From: Gemmatimonadaceae bacterium | GTDB taxonomy: Bacteria > Gemmatimonadota > Gemmatimonadetes > Gemmatimonadales > Gemmatimonadaceae | Length of the DNA: 64,000 bases | NCBI GenBank assembly: GCA_016720905.1 | Contig: JADKJT010000012.1 | Coordinates: 54,969 to 118,968, forward strand | Direction of reading: 5' to 3' | Part shown: piece after piece, positions 37,577 to 46,321 of the stretch | Numbering within the stretch: the first letter of the stretch is position 1 | Layout of the letters: each line of letters begins with the position of its first letter | Notes under the pieces: generated by a model | Told to the model about the DNA's origin: nothing | Database searches by the model: none | What the model saw: the letters and a program-made list of their open reading frames with translations, nothing else | Made by a program: the position numbers and the translations under genes

Positions 37577-37637
37577 GGAGGGTGATCGGAGGACAACCGA
37601 AGGGTGCCATGGATCCTGATACCCGGTAATTTAGGGG

Positions 37638-38801
37638 ATGAACCCGCTCGTCTATCTGGACCACGCCGCGACGACTCCCGTCCGCGACGAGGTCATGGCT
37701 GCCATGGCGCCCTTCTTCGGTCCGCAATTCGGCAACCCCTCCAGCGTGCATCGCTGGGGGCGTGAAGCGCGTGTGGCGCTGGACGAGGCTCGAGAACGGC
37801 TGGCCGACTGTCTCGGCGCGCACCACGACGAGGTGTGCTTCACGTCGGGTGGCACCGAAGGCGACAATCTGGCGGTGCTGGGGGTGTCCCGCACCCTGCG
37901 CGCCATCGGGCGTACCGTGGCCATCACGACGCCCGTTGAGCACAAGGCCGTTCTCGAAGCGGTGCACCAGGTGACGCGTGAAGGCGGCGAGGAGCGCCTG
38001 CTCCGCGTCACCGCCGACGGGATCGTGGACCGCGAGGACTATGCACACCGCCTCGACGCGCGCGCGGCCATTGTCAGCGTGATGTGGGTGAACAACGAGA
38101 CGGGTGTGGTGCAGGACGTCCCTGCACTTGCCGCGGACGCGAAGGCCGCCGGCGTGGTCTTCCATACCGATGCCGTACAGGCGTTCGGCAAGGTGGACAT
38201 CAACGCGAAGGCCACGCCCTTTGACCTGCTCACGATTTCCGGACACAAGATCGGCGCACCCAAGGGCATCGGCGCGCTGTTCATTCGTCGGGACACCCCA
38301 CTGGCGCCGATGTTGCACGGTGGCTCGCAAGATCGCGGTCGACGACCCGGTACCGAGAACGTGGCCTTCGCCATTGGCCTGGCGACGGCGGCTGAACTGA
38401 TCATCGCTGAACAGGCCACTGAAGGTGCGCGTGTGCGCACCCTGCGCGACACGTTGGAAGCCCGGTTGCGCGAATGCATTCCCGATCTCGTGATTCACGG
38501 TGCCGGCGCACCGCGCGCGTCGCACATCTCCAACGTGTCCATTCCCGGCACGGACAGCGAGTCGATGCTGATGGCGCTCGACATGCGCGGCATTGCCTGC
38601 AGCGGCGGGTCGGCGTGTCAGAGCGGCAGCGTCTCGGCCTCGCACGTATTGAGTGCCATGGGCGTGCCACCGGCCGTGGCCGGCGCCGCGATCCGCATGT
38701 CGCTGGGTGCCCTCAGCGATGCCACATCGGTGGAACGCGTGGTGATCGTGTTGGCGACACTCGCCGGCAAGGCCCGCGGCGCGTTTCCCGCATTCGATTG
38801 A
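37638..38801 (+). CDS. Cysteine desulfurase (NifS/IscS family)
   Basis: This 387-residue PLP enzyme takes sulfur from cysteine and passes it on as persulfide. It starts YLDHAATTPVRDEVMAAMAP, carries FGNPSSVH, FTSGGTEGDNLAVLG and EHKAVLE, the PLP lysine in SGHKIGAPKGIGALF, and the catalytic cysteine in GGSACQSGS. Its stop lies 7 bases before mnmA, so the pair probably supplies sulfur for tRNA 2-thiouridine, as in other bacteria where the desulfurase gene adjoins mnmA. No iscU or sufU scaffold is next to it. Confidence 0.94.
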   Translation: MNPLVYLDHAATTPVRDEVMAAMAPFFGPQFGNPSSVHRWGREARVALDEARERLADCLGAHHDEVCFTSGGTEGDNLAVLGVSRTLRAIGRTVAITTPVEHKAVLEAVHQVTREGGEERLLRVTADGIVDREDYAHRLDARAAIVSVMWVNNETGVVQDVPALAADAKAAGVVFHTDAVQAFGKVDINAKATPFDLLTISGHKIGAPKGIGALFIRRDTPLAPMLHGGSQDRGRRPGTENVAFAIGLATAAELIIAEQATEGARVRTLRDTLEARLRECIPDLVIHGAGAPRASHISNVSIPGTDSESMLMALDMRGIACSGGSACQSGSVSASHVLSAMGVPPAVAGAAIRMSLGALSDATSVERVVIVLATLAGKARGAFPAFD

Positions 38802-38808
38802 TGCGCCC

Positions 38809-39921
38809 ATGCTGATGGACGCGGTGGGTCCCGCCAAGGGCGAGCGCGTGCTGGTGGCGATGTCGGGCGGCGTGGACTCGTCGGTCGCGGCCGCCTTGCT
38901 GGTTGACGCGGGCTGCGATGTGGTCGGCATGACGATGAAGCTGCATGCCGATGGGAGCGATGTGCCCGATCGGCCCTGCTGCTCACTCGACGCCACCAGT
39001 GACGCCCGCCGTGTGTGCGAGAAGCTGGGGATCCCGCACTACGTCACCAACCTGATCGATCACTTCGGGCAGGATGTGGTGGACGATTTCGTCCGCGAAT
39101 ACGCGCGCGGACGTACACCGATTCCGTGCGTGCGCTGCAACACGTTCACGAAGTTCCGCGACCTGTTGCACAAGGCTGACGCGGTTGACGCGCATTGGCT
39201 GGCGACGGGTCACTATGCCCGCATGGGGAGTGTCGACGGCGTGCGCGTCATGCGCCGCGGCCTCGACGCGTCAAAAGACCAGAGCTACTTCCTCTGGGGC
39301 ATCGCCCGGCCGGTCCTGGACCGCCTGGTGTTGCCCATTGGCTCGCAAACCAAACCGGAGACGCGCGACATGGCACGACGGTTTGGCTTGCGCACCGCAG
39401 AGAAGCCGGAGAGTCAGGATATCTGTTTCGTGCCCGACGGCGATCATGTGCGCGTCCTGCGAGAACACCTCGGGGCGAATGCCCCATCGCTGTCGGCCGG
39501 ACCATTTCGACTGGTGAGCGGCGAAGTAGTTGGTGAGCATGAAGGCTTCGCGCGGTTCACGGTCGGCCAGCGCAAGGGTCTGCCCGGCGGATTCGCGGAA
39601 CCGATGTTCGTGGTGAGCATCGTGCCCGGCGAACGAGCGGTGGTCATCGGTCCGCGTGAGGCGCTCGTGGGCCGCGACGTGGAAGCGCGGGAGCTCAACT
39701 GGCTGGCCGAACCACCGACCGTTGGTGCGACCGTGCAGGTGCAGGTGCGCAACCGGGCCAAGGCGGCCGCGGCCACGGTGCGGCGCATCGATGCCACGTC
39801 CATCGAATTGGCACTTGATGAACCCGTCCTGGCGATCTCGCCGGGCCAGTCGCTGGTGGTGTATGACGGAGAGATCGTGCTGGGCGGCGGGGTGATTGAG
39901 AACTCAGTACTTGGTACTTAG
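38809..39921 (+). CDS. mnmA: tRNA 2-thiouridylase MnmA
   Basis: This 370-residue enzyme thiolates U34 of Lys, Glu and Gln tRNAs. The PP-loop is VAMSGGVDSSVAAALL, followed by CCSLDATSDARRV. The two catalytic cysteines are in PCVRCNTFTKF and SQDICFVPDG, and the tRNA-binding blocks DQSYFLWG and FTVGQRKGLPGG are present. The last residues (SVLGT) and the TAG stop fall in the second heptamer array, so the original C-terminus may have differed. The cysteine desulfurase immediately upstream is the likely sulfur donor. Confidence 0.96.
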   Translation: MLMDAVGPAKGERVLVAMSGGVDSSVAAALLVDAGCDVVGMTMKLHADGSDVPDRPCCSLDATSDARRVCEKLGIPHYVTNLIDHFGQDVVDDFVREYARGRTPIPCVRCNTFTKFRDLLHKADAVDAHWLATGHYARMGSVDGVRVMRRGLDASKDQSYFLWGIARPVLDRLVLPIGSQTKPETRDMARRFGLRTAEKPESQDICFVPDGDHVRVLREHLGANAPSLSAGPFRLVSGEVVGEHEGFARFTVGQRKGLPGGFAEPMFVVSIVPGERAVVIGPREALVGRDVEARELNWLAEPPTVGATVQVQVRNRAKAAAATVRRIDATSIELALDEPVLAISPGQSLVVYDGEIVLGGGVIENSVLGT

Positions 39922-39967
39922 TACCTAGTACTTGGTACTTAGTACTTGGTACTTGGTACTTGGTATT
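39905..39967 (+). repeat. Heptamer tandem array 2, 9 units, consensus TGGTACT/TAGTACT
   Basis: Nine units in strict 7-base phase with core GTAC: CAGTACT, TGGTACT, TAGTACC, TAGTACT, TGGTACT, TAGTACT, TGGTACT, TGGTACT, TGGTATT. In this strand it reads as the complement orientation of array 1. It fills the whole space between the convergent mnmA and symporter genes and provides both stop codons (TAG at 39919, and TAA of the minus-strand gene at 39941-39939). Confidence 0.97.
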
Positions 39968-41219
39968 GCATTCCCGTCGTCATCACTGCCACGGCCATGT
40001 CCGCGGTCACGTTCAACAGTGTCTTGAACATGTCGGGGATCGTGTCCAGCGCGATCATGATACCGATGCCTTCCACCGGCAGGCCGATTGCCGTGTACAG
40101 CGGCGCCTGCAGCAGCATGCCACCGCTGGGGATTCCGGGCGTGCTGAAGCTCAGCACCACCGAGGACGCGGCTACCAGCGCGATGGACGACGCGGGGAGC
40201 ACGATCCCATACAATTTCGCAATGAACAGCGCACCCACCACCCAGTACAACGCGCTGGTGAGCTTGAACACCGACACGCCAAGTGGCAGGACAAATCCGG
40301 TGGCGGTGGTGGGCAGCTTCAACACGTCGGTGGCGCCTTTCACCAACGCGGGTAGCGCGGCCAGCGAGCTGCGTGCGCCAAAGCCAACCACCTGACCGGG
40401 CAGCAGCGCCCGTGTGAACAGTGCCAACGGCACGCGACGCGTCACGCCAATGAGCACGTACAGGCCGACGGTTGAAATCAGGTGCAGTGCGATCAACACG
40501 GCCACGTAGAACCCGATGGCGCCGATGGCGGAGGCGCCAAGTTTCTGGCCCAACGCAACGGCCAGCGCAAAGATGCCCAACCAGCCGATGGCCAGGATCC
40601 AACGCACCACCACCAGCATCGCGTCGGCCATGCCCTTGAAGAACGCCACCTGTGTCGCGCGCGCCTCGGGGGCGATGCGTCCCAACGCAAACGCGTATAG
40701 CAGCGTGAACAGCACCATCGGCAGCAGCGCGCCATCCGACGCGGCGCGTACCGGATTGAGCGGAATGAGACTCAGCACCCAGCTGCGCACCGACAGCGCG
40801 TCGGCCGGCGGCAAGTCGATGTTCGCGGACTCGCGCAGGCGCGTCGTGGCGTCGGGATCGAGACTCAGCCACTGAAACAGCCACGGGGAAACCAGCGCCG
40901 AGAACACCGCGCAGACGAACAGCAGGGCCAGAAACCAGGCGAACGCGCGCGCACCGACCGCGCCAGTGTGTCTGGTATCATCCGCGCCCGCGACACCGAT
41001 AATGAGCAGCGGCACCACCAGCGGGATAACGGTCATCCGCACGGCGTTGATCCAGGCCGTGCCCACCGGCTCGAGCATTGCCACGATGCGCGTCGCCATG
41101 GCCGGCGGAAGCAGATCCTGCGCCAGCAGCATGCCGAACGCGAGACCGAGGGCGAGGCCCATCGACACCTGAACGGCCTGCGATCGAAACGGCGACGTAC
41201 GCGAAAGCACGCCGTTCAT
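39939..41219 (-). CDS. Dicarboxylate/amino acid:cation symporter (DAACS family)
   Basis: This 426-residue carrier has the glutamate/aspartate/dicarboxylate transporter fold: about eight helices plus two re-entrant loops. Blocks are MTVIPLVVPLLIIGVAGADD, SLAALPALVKGA (the serine-rich HP1 loop), TTATGFVLPLGVSVFKLTSA, and the HP2/TM8 region TPGIPSGGMLLQAPLY with GIGIMIALDTIPDMFKTLLN (TM8 Asp). It takes up C4-dicarboxylates or acidic amino acids with sodium or protons; the exact substrate is uncertain. The C-terminal YQVPSTKY is encoded by heptamer repeats. The ATG at 41219 was chosen because it gives a normal family N-terminus. Confidence 0.9.
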   Translation of the reverse strand: MNGVLSRTSPFRSQAVQVSMGLALGLAFGMLLAQDLLPPAMATRIVAMLEPVGTAWINAVRMTVIPLVVPLLIIGVAGADDTRHTGAVGARAFAWFLALLFVCAVFSALVSPWLFQWLSLDPDATTRLRESANIDLPPADALSVRSWVLSLIPLNPVRAASDGALLPMVLFTLLYAFALGRIAPEARATQVAFFKGMADAMLVVVRWILAIGWLGIFALAVALGQKLGASAIGAIGFYVAVLIALHLISTVGLYVLIGVTRRVPLALFTRALLPGQVVGFGARSSLAALPALVKGATDVLKLPTTATGFVLPLGVSVFKLTSALYWVVGALFIAKLYGIVLPASSIALVAASSVVLSFSTPGIPSGGMLLQAPLYTAIGLPVEGIGIMIALDTIPDMFKTLLNVTADMAVAVMTTGMQYQVPSTKY

Positions 41220-41238
41220 CGTGCGGTGCGCCGCACGG

Positions 41239-41778
41239 TCAGAACCCGAAACCGACAGACCACGCCACGAGCCGCTTGCCCGACGATGATGCCCCGGCGG
41301 CGTCACCGAGTCGCACGTAGTATCCCAGCTCGCCACCAATGGCGAGCGCCGGCCAGATGTGCAGCGACGCGCCAACGTACGTGCGTCGTGGCGTGGCCTT
41401 GAGCGGCGCCCCGAATGTTCGCAGCACGTTGCCGGTGACCATGATGCCGCTGCCCCACGGCGCGAAACTGGTTCCGGCGCCAAGACTCATTTGCGCGCCA
41501 CCGAGACCGACCTTGGCCACCGCCAGCGTGCACACATCGGGACCGCTATTCGATTCATGCAGCAACCCTCCGCCATACGACAGTGCCCACTTGAGCGGGG
41601 CACCGTATGTGAGGCCCGCCATGCATTGCTCGAGATGCCACCCCTCGGGCTCCGCTGGTTCCCGAACGACATCGTGACGTGCGGCCAACCCGCGCGGCGC
41701 GACCGGCTGGGCGCCGAGGCGTGTCACCGCCATGACGCCCGCGATCACCACGCACGCCACTGCGGTTCCGGCACGCAT
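41239..41778 (-). CDS. Secreted protein of unknown function, possible small beta-barrel
   Basis: This 179-residue protein has a signal peptide (TAVACVVIAGVMAVTRLGAQ). The mature part alternates Gly, aromatic and small residues (WALSYGGGLL, VGLGGAQMSLGAGTSFAP, GASLHIWPALAIGGELGYYV) and ends in VAWSVGFGF, with a terminal Phe typical of outer-membrane barrels recognised by BamA. Two cysteines lie in the loops. No family was recognised. Its ATG overlaps the dnaJ stop codon by one base, so it is co-translated with the chaperone genes, possibly only as a passenger. Confidence 0.72.
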   Translation of the reverse strand: MRAGTAVACVVIAGVMAVTRLGAQPVAPRGLAARHDVVREPAEPEGWHLEQCMAGLTYGAPLKWALSYGGGLLHESNSGPDVCTLAVAKVGLGGAQMSLGAGTSFAPWGSGIMVTGNVLRTFGAPLKATPRRTYVGASLHIWPALAIGGELGYYVRLGDAAGASSSGKRLVAWSVGFGF

Positions 41779-42911
41779 CAGAACTTCATCCCGGCCGATT
41801 CGGCAAACTCGCGCATGGCCTTCTCCTGCGCTTCCGACAACGTCTCCGGCACGGTGATCGTGATTTCCACCAGGAGATCGCCTTTCCGACCTTCCTTCTC
41901 GATACCCTGCCCGGCCACGCGAAAGCGTTTGCCCGACGATGTGCCCATGGGAATGCGCAGCGCCACTTTCTTGCCGTCAAGCGTCTTCACGCTCACGCGC
42001 GACCCGAGCGTCGCCTGCGCAATATTGATGGGGACGGTCGCCACGAGGTCGAGTCCATCGCGTCGATAGAATCGATCAGATAGCACTTCGAACGTGATGA
42101 CCAGGTCCCCCGCCTGTCCACCGGAGGCGCCTTTTCCCCCCTGCCCTTTCATGCGCACTTTCGTTCCGCTTTCCGCTCCCGCCGGCACCGCAATGAGCAC
42201 TTTCCGTTTCACGCGCACTTCGCTAGCGCCGTTGCACGTCGGGCACCGTTCGCTGGCAATCTGACCGCGTCCCATGCACACCGGGCACGGTCGATTGACG
42301 GCAAAGCTGCCCTGGCCAAACGAGATCACCCCGCGCCCGCTGCACTCGGCGCAGGCCTTGAGCTGTGCGCCCGGCGCCGCACCAGAGCCGCGACAAGTGA
42401 CGCACTCTTCGTTCACTTCGAGTTCCACCGGCACCTTTCCACCAACAGCCGCCACACGAAACGGCACTTCCACCGTCTTCTCGACGGTTTGGCCGCGCTC
42501 CGGCGTGCGCGTGCGCGAACGCGCGCCGGCCGCACCGCCCCCAAACATCGACGAGAACAAATCGCCCAGCCCACCAATGCCGCCTACATCGAACTCACTG
42601 AACGTTCCGGCACCTGACTGTCCCGGGCCAGTCGTGCCGAATCCGGACGGGCGCGATGACGACGGTCGCGAGCCCATGCCGCTGAAGGCGCCCAGACGTC
42701 GCATGTCGTCGTACTGCTTTCGCTGCTCGACATCACCCAGCACGTTGTACGCCTCGGAAATTTCCTTGAAGCGCTCCGTCGCCTTCGGATCGTTCTGATT
42801 GGCGTCCGGATGGTACTTCTTGGCCAGCCGGCGATACTGTTTCTTGATCTCATCGGCCGTCGCAGACGACGCGACGCCGAGGACCGCGTAGAAGTCCTTG
42901 CTGTTCGCCAT
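41778..42911 (-). CDS. dnaJ: Chaperone protein DnaJ
   Basis: This 377-residue type I DnaJ has the J-domain (DFYAVLGVASSATADEIKKQ, HPD in KKYHPDANQN), a Gly/Ser/Phe-rich linker, and four CxxCxGxG-type zinc repeats (CVTCRGSG, CAECSGRG, CPVCMGRG, CPTCNGAS). The C-terminal substrate domains end in AMREFAESAGM. It delivers clients to DnaK and stimulates its ATPase. The ATG at 42911 shares its first base with the grpE stop (TGATG); an in-frame GTG-type extension upstream is ignored. dnaK itself is not in the window. Confidence 0.95.
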   Translation of the reverse strand: MANSKDFYAVLGVASSATADEIKKQYRRLAKKYHPDANQNDPKATERFKEISEAYNVLGDVEQRKQYDDMRRLGAFSGMGSRPSSSRPSGFGTTGPGQSGAGTFSEFDVGGIGGLGDLFSSMFGGGAAGARSRTRTPERGQTVEKTVEVPFRVAAVGGKVPVELEVNEECVTCRGSGAAPGAQLKACAECSGRGVISFGQGSFAVNRPCPVCMGRGQIASERCPTCNGASEVRVKRKVLIAVPAGAESGTKVRMKGQGGKGASGGQAGDLVITFEVLSDRFYRRDGLDLVATVPINIAQATLGSRVSVKTLDGKKVALRIPMGTSSGKRFRVAGQGIEKEGRKGDLLVEITITVPETLSEAQEKAMREFAESAGMKF

Positions 42912-43468
42912 CAGGACATGAGGGGCGCGGTGCCTGTCCACTGCTTCACAACGACGCGTGCCGGACGCAGCACGTGGCCGTTGATGATGTAGCCCACCTG
43001 GAATGTGGCCGCGACCACCCCATCTTCATCCGCCGTGAATGCCGGCGCGGTGCTCACCGCCTCATGCTGCGCGGGATCAAACGGGTGCCCGGTGGGATCG
43101 ATGGTTTCAAAGCCATGCCCGGAGAGCGACTTGAACAACTTCCTCTCGACCATCAGGACCCCATCGACCACCGTTTTCGCATCCACGGTCGCGGGATCGA
43201 CGTGGGCAAAGCGCGTGATGTCGTCGATGGCATCGAGGATGCCGCGTACCAGTTCACCCTGGGCGCGCCATCCGGACTCCTGACGCTCCTTCACCGCGCG
43301 TCGACGGAAATTGTCGTACTCCGCGGCCAGCCGTAGATAGCGGTCGTTGAGCGTCTGGATTTCACGCTGTTCAGGAGAAACGATCGCATCGCCGTCTACT
43401 GCGGCCGCGCCTTGAGCAGACTGAGCATCGGACTGGTCGTCCGTCATGGAATCCGTGGGATCGGTCAT
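42911..43468 (-). CDS. grpE: Nucleotide exchange factor GrpE
   Basis: This 185-residue DnaK nucleotide exchange factor has a disordered acidic start (TDDQSDAQSAQG), a coiled-coil (TLNDRYLRLAAEYDNFRRRA), the central LDAIDDITRFAH block and the C-terminal beta domain with GHPFDPAQHEAVST and GYIINGHVLRPARVVV. It is directly coupled to dnaJ downstream. I looked for a CIRCE repeat in the 120 bases upstream and did not see one, so heat-shock control by HrcA is not evident here. Confidence 0.94.
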   Translation of the reverse strand: MTDPTDSMTDDQSDAQSAQGAAAVDGDAIVSPEQREIQTLNDRYLRLAAEYDNFRRRAVKERQESGWRAQGELVRGILDAIDDITRFAHVDPATVDAKTVVDGVLMVERKLFKSLSGHGFETIDPTGHPFDPAQHEAVSTAPAFTADEDGVVAATFQVGYIINGHVLRPARVVVKQWTGTAPLMS

Positions 43469-43589
43469 GGTTTGTGAGTGTCACCTGGCCATCACGCCGG
43501 TCGTGAAATCGCCCGGGAAGGCGGTCTGCACCGTACGCGTCGGGAACCTGAAAGTTTAGGAAGTCTAGCCGTTTTGCGGAACGATAAGG

Positions 43590-44870
43590 TCAGGCGCGGA
43601 CGGTCCACCCTTCGGAGGCGGCGTCGCGCAGGAAGGCGCGCCGCAATCTATCAAGCGCCAACTGCGCGCCACGCTGACGGATTTCGGCGCGATCTCCGGG
43701 GATCACCGCCCGAATCGCATGGACGTCCCCTGCCACATCGACGGCAATCCAGACCGTGCCCACGGGCTTTTCCGGGCTCCCGCCGGACGGACCGGCGATA
43801 CCCGTGATCCCGATACCGATAGTCGTGCCGAATTTGACGCGCACACCGCTGGCCATGGCGCGGGCCACCGGTTCACTGACCGCCCCTTCGGCCACCAATA
43901 CGTCAGACGGCACCCCCAATTCTCGGGTCTTCACCTCGTTGGCATAGGCAATGACTCCGCCCTGCACCACGGCGCTCGACCCCGGAATTGCGGTGAGACG
44001 CGCGCCCAACAATCCACCCGTGCAACTCTCGGCGACGGCAATGGTCTCGTGTCGCTCGATGCACTCGGCGATCATCAGTGCCGCCAGATCGACGTCGCCT
44101 TCACCGTACACGAAGCGTCCCACGATCTCGCGCAACTTCGTCGCCGCGACGGCCAGACGTCGGTCGGTTTCCTCGGCCGGATAGGCGGTGGAGGTCAGTC
44201 GCAAATCGACCCCCTCGACACCGGGCAGGAAGGCAAGGGAGAATCCGTCCACACCGCGACCGAGTTCTCCCAGCTTGTCGGCAATGGCCGATTCGGAAAT
44301 GCTGGCGGTGCGCAGCGTCAGCGATCGGACTACGGCGCCGCCGGAGGTGACCCGATCGCGAATACGCGGCAACAGGGTGTCCGCCAACATGCCACGCATT
44401 TCGCGCGGGACTCCCGGAAGCATGGCCACCCACCGGTTGCGTGAATCCTCCAACCAGATGCCCGGCGCGGAACCGTGCTTGTTGCCGAGAATGGTGGCGC
44501 GCTCGGGCACCATGGCCTGCTGCCGGTTGCTGTCGGGCATTTCGACGCCAAAGCGCTTGAGCCACCGCTGCTGGAGATTCTCGAGAATGGACTGATCGAG
44601 CACCATGCCGCGCCCGAAGATCTCGGCGATGGCGGGCTTGGTGCGGTCGTCAGCCGTGGGGCCGAGGCCGCCGGTGGTGATGACCGCGCCGGTGCGCTCC
44701 AGGGCCTCGCGAATGGCCGTGGTGATGCCACCGGGCTCGTCGCCAACGGTGGTGCGGCGGGCGATGCGAATACCCAACGCCGCGAGTTCACGGGCGAGGT
44801 GCGCGGCGTTCGTGTCGATGGTGAAGCCGAGCAGGAGTTCGTCGCCGATGGTGACGATTTCGATGTTCAT
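43590..44870 (-). CDS. cinA: CinA-family protein (nicotinamide-nucleotide amidase / ADP-ribose pyrophosphatase)
   Basis: This 426-residue protein is a full-length CinA. The N-terminal MoCF-biosynthesis-like domain has IVTIGDELLLGFTIDTNAAH, TTGGLGPTADDRTKPAIAEI and LPGVPREMRGML. The C-terminal amidase domain has VAESCTGGLLGARLTAIPGS and the catalytic-region stretch TIGIGITGIAGPSGGSPEKP. It recycles NMN by deamidation in the pyridine nucleotide cycle. It is the last gene of the dnaX-recR-mgl-pgsA series and starts 37 bases after pgsA stops. Confidence 0.94.
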   Translation of the reverse strand: MNIEIVTIGDELLLGFTIDTNAAHLARELAALGIRIARRTTVGDEPGGITTAIREALERTGAVITTGGLGPTADDRTKPAIAEIFGRGMVLDQSILENLQQRWLKRFGVEMPDSNRQQAMVPERATILGNKHGSAPGIWLEDSRNRWVAMLPGVPREMRGMLADTLLPRIRDRVTSGGAVVRSLTLRTASISESAIADKLGELGRGVDGFSLAFLPGVEGVDLRLTSTAYPAEETDRRLAVAATKLREIVGRFVYGEGDVDLAALMIAECIERHETIAVAESCTGGLLGARLTAIPGSSAVVQGGVIAYANEVKTRELGVPSDVLVAEGAVSEPVARAMASGVRVKFGTTIGIGITGIAGPSGGSPEKPVGTVWIAVDVAGDVHAIRAVIPGDRAEIRQRGAQLALDRLRRAFLRDAASEGWTVRA

Positions 44871-44907
44871 GCGGGAAGATTACACCGCTGCATCGCGGTG
44901 TGGCTTG

Positions 44908-45594
44908 CTATCCGGCGGACAGCGAGCCCCACAGCACCCGCGAGCCATATCGCCGCATATACAAGAACAAGGTCCACAACGTCAGTCCGACGGCGCCGGT
45001 CATGGCCAGCACGCCAACGGCCCCGTTGAAGTAGGCCCAGCCGCGCCAGAGCGACTCATTCTGCCATCCTTGCCGAGCGGCCAGGGTGGCGGCAAAGAAC
45101 CAGAAGTACGCGGCTCCCATCCAGATGCCCTGGAACGCGGTCTTCCACTTGGCCGGTCCAATGGCGGAAATGACAAGGCCACGACGGACGGCCACCTGCC
45201 GGAACACCGTCATGAATGCTTCACGCCCCAAGACCACGAGCACGATCCAGAGCGGCAGGGAAATGCGCCCGAAGGGCGTGACAAACAGGAACGGCGAGGT
45301 GTCGGGCATCCCCCCTTCGGTTACGACAAAGGCGTAGTGGCGTTGGAGGAAATACATGGGAACGAGCGTGGCCAACAGCAACAGCTTGTCGGCCAGCGGA
45401 TCCAGCAACCGGCCCATGTCGGTCACCAGGTTGCGGCGGCGGGCAAAATGGCCGTCCCAGTAGTCGCTCACGGCCGCGACCAGAAAGAGCGTGAAGGCGA
45501 TGAGTCTGGCCGTCCACGACGTCGTGAACGGCAGCCAGGCAATCAACGGCGTCAGGGCGATGCGTCCGACGGTGATCGCGTTGGGCAGGTTCAC
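44908..45594 (-). CDS. pgsA: CDP-diacylglycerol-glycerol-3-phosphate 3-phosphatidyltransferase
   Basis: This 228-residue integral membrane enzyme has the CDP-alcohol phosphotransferase signature DYWDGHFARRRNLVTDMGRL followed by LDPLADK, satisfying D-G-x2-A-R-x8-G-x3-D-x3-D. It begins NLPNAITVGRIALTPLIAWL, as PgsA proteins do, and has five or six helices. It makes phosphatidylglycerol phosphate from CDP-diacylglycerol and glycerol 3-phosphate. It is about 35 residues longer than E. coli PgsA, mainly through an enlarged loop after the third helix. Confidence 0.92.
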   Translation of the reverse strand: MNLPNAITVGRIALTPLIAWLPFTTSWTARLIAFTLFLVAAVSDYWDGHFARRRNLVTDMGRLLDPLADKLLLLATLVPMYFLQRHYAFVVTEGGMPDTSPFLFVTPFGRISLPLWIVLVVLGREAFMTVFRQVAVRRGLVISAIGPAKWKTAFQGIWMGAAYFWFFAATLAARQGWQNESLWRGWAYFNGAVGVLAMTGAVGLTLWTLFLYMRRYGSRVLWGSLSAG

Positions 45595-45631
45595 GTGGAC
45601 ACGACTCCGGTGGGAGGACGGTGAACTCAGG

Positions 45632-46309
45632 TCAGGCGAGCGTCTTGAGGACCAGTTTGGACACGGCTTTCAGGGTATCGAACACGCCGTCACCGGTAAC
45701 ACCCACCGCCTCAAAGTACGGCGCTCGCTCAACCCACTCACCGGTGGGCAACTGCGTCACCAGAAGTTCGCCAGCGCGGAAGGGATCCGCCAGTGGACGC
45801 ATCCGGGCCGGATCGGTGACTTCCCACCCCGGATTGAGCATTTCCTGCAGTTCGGCCACCGGCGCCGCGTTGGGCAAATCACGCTTGTTGTACTGCACGA
45901 TGAACGGCATGCGCGTCAGGTCATACCCGTACGCCGCCATGTTGTCGTACAGATTCTGCATCGATTCGATATTGGCCTCGGCACGATCTGCCTGCGAATC
46001 GGCCACGAACACGACCCCGTCGACGCCTTTGAGAATGAGCTTCCGGCTGGCGTTGTAGTACACCTGTCCGGGGACGGTGTAGAGATGGAAGCGCGTGCGG
46101 AATCCGCGAATCGTCCCCAGATCGACCGGGAGGAAATCGAAGAACAGTGTGCGTTCGGTTTCGGTGGCCAGGGAAATCAGCTTGCCGCGCGTGCTGGGCG
46201 AGACCTTGCCGTAGACGTATTCGAGATTCGTCGTCTTGCCGCCAAGTCCCGGACCGTAATACACGATCTTGCAGTTGATCTCACGGGACGCATAGTTGAT
46301 CATCGACAT
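45632..46309 (-). CDS. mglA: MglA-type small Ras-like GTPase
   Basis: This 225-residue GTPase is of the bacterial MglA family. The P-loop is GPGLGGKTTN (residues 19-28), the switch region has FFDFLPVDLG, the G3 position reads YTVPGQVYYNASR (the MglA replacement of DxxG) and G4 is NKRDLP. MglA sets cell polarity and drives gliding or twitching machinery in Myxococcus; in other phyla the output is less known. It follows the roadblock gene by 12 bases, the standard mglB-mglA order. It is about 30 residues longer than Myxococcus MglA. Confidence 0.94.
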   Translation of the reverse strand: MSMINYASREINCKIVYYGPGLGGKTTNLEYVYGKVSPSTRGKLISLATETERTLFFDFLPVDLGTIRGFRTRFHLYTVPGQVYYNASRKLILKGVDGVVFVADSQADRAEANIESMQNLYDNMAAYGYDLTRMPFIVQYNKRDLPNAAPVAELQEMLNPGWEVTDPARMRPLADPFRAGELLVTQLPTGEWVERAPYFEAVGVTGDGVFDTLKAVSKLVLKTLA

Positions 46310-46321
46310 CGTGTACGTCCG

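Noticed and set aside
43469..43589. CIRCE or sigma-32-type promoter upstream of grpE
   Set aside because: No TTAGCACTC-like inverted repeat or convincing heat-shock promoter was seen.
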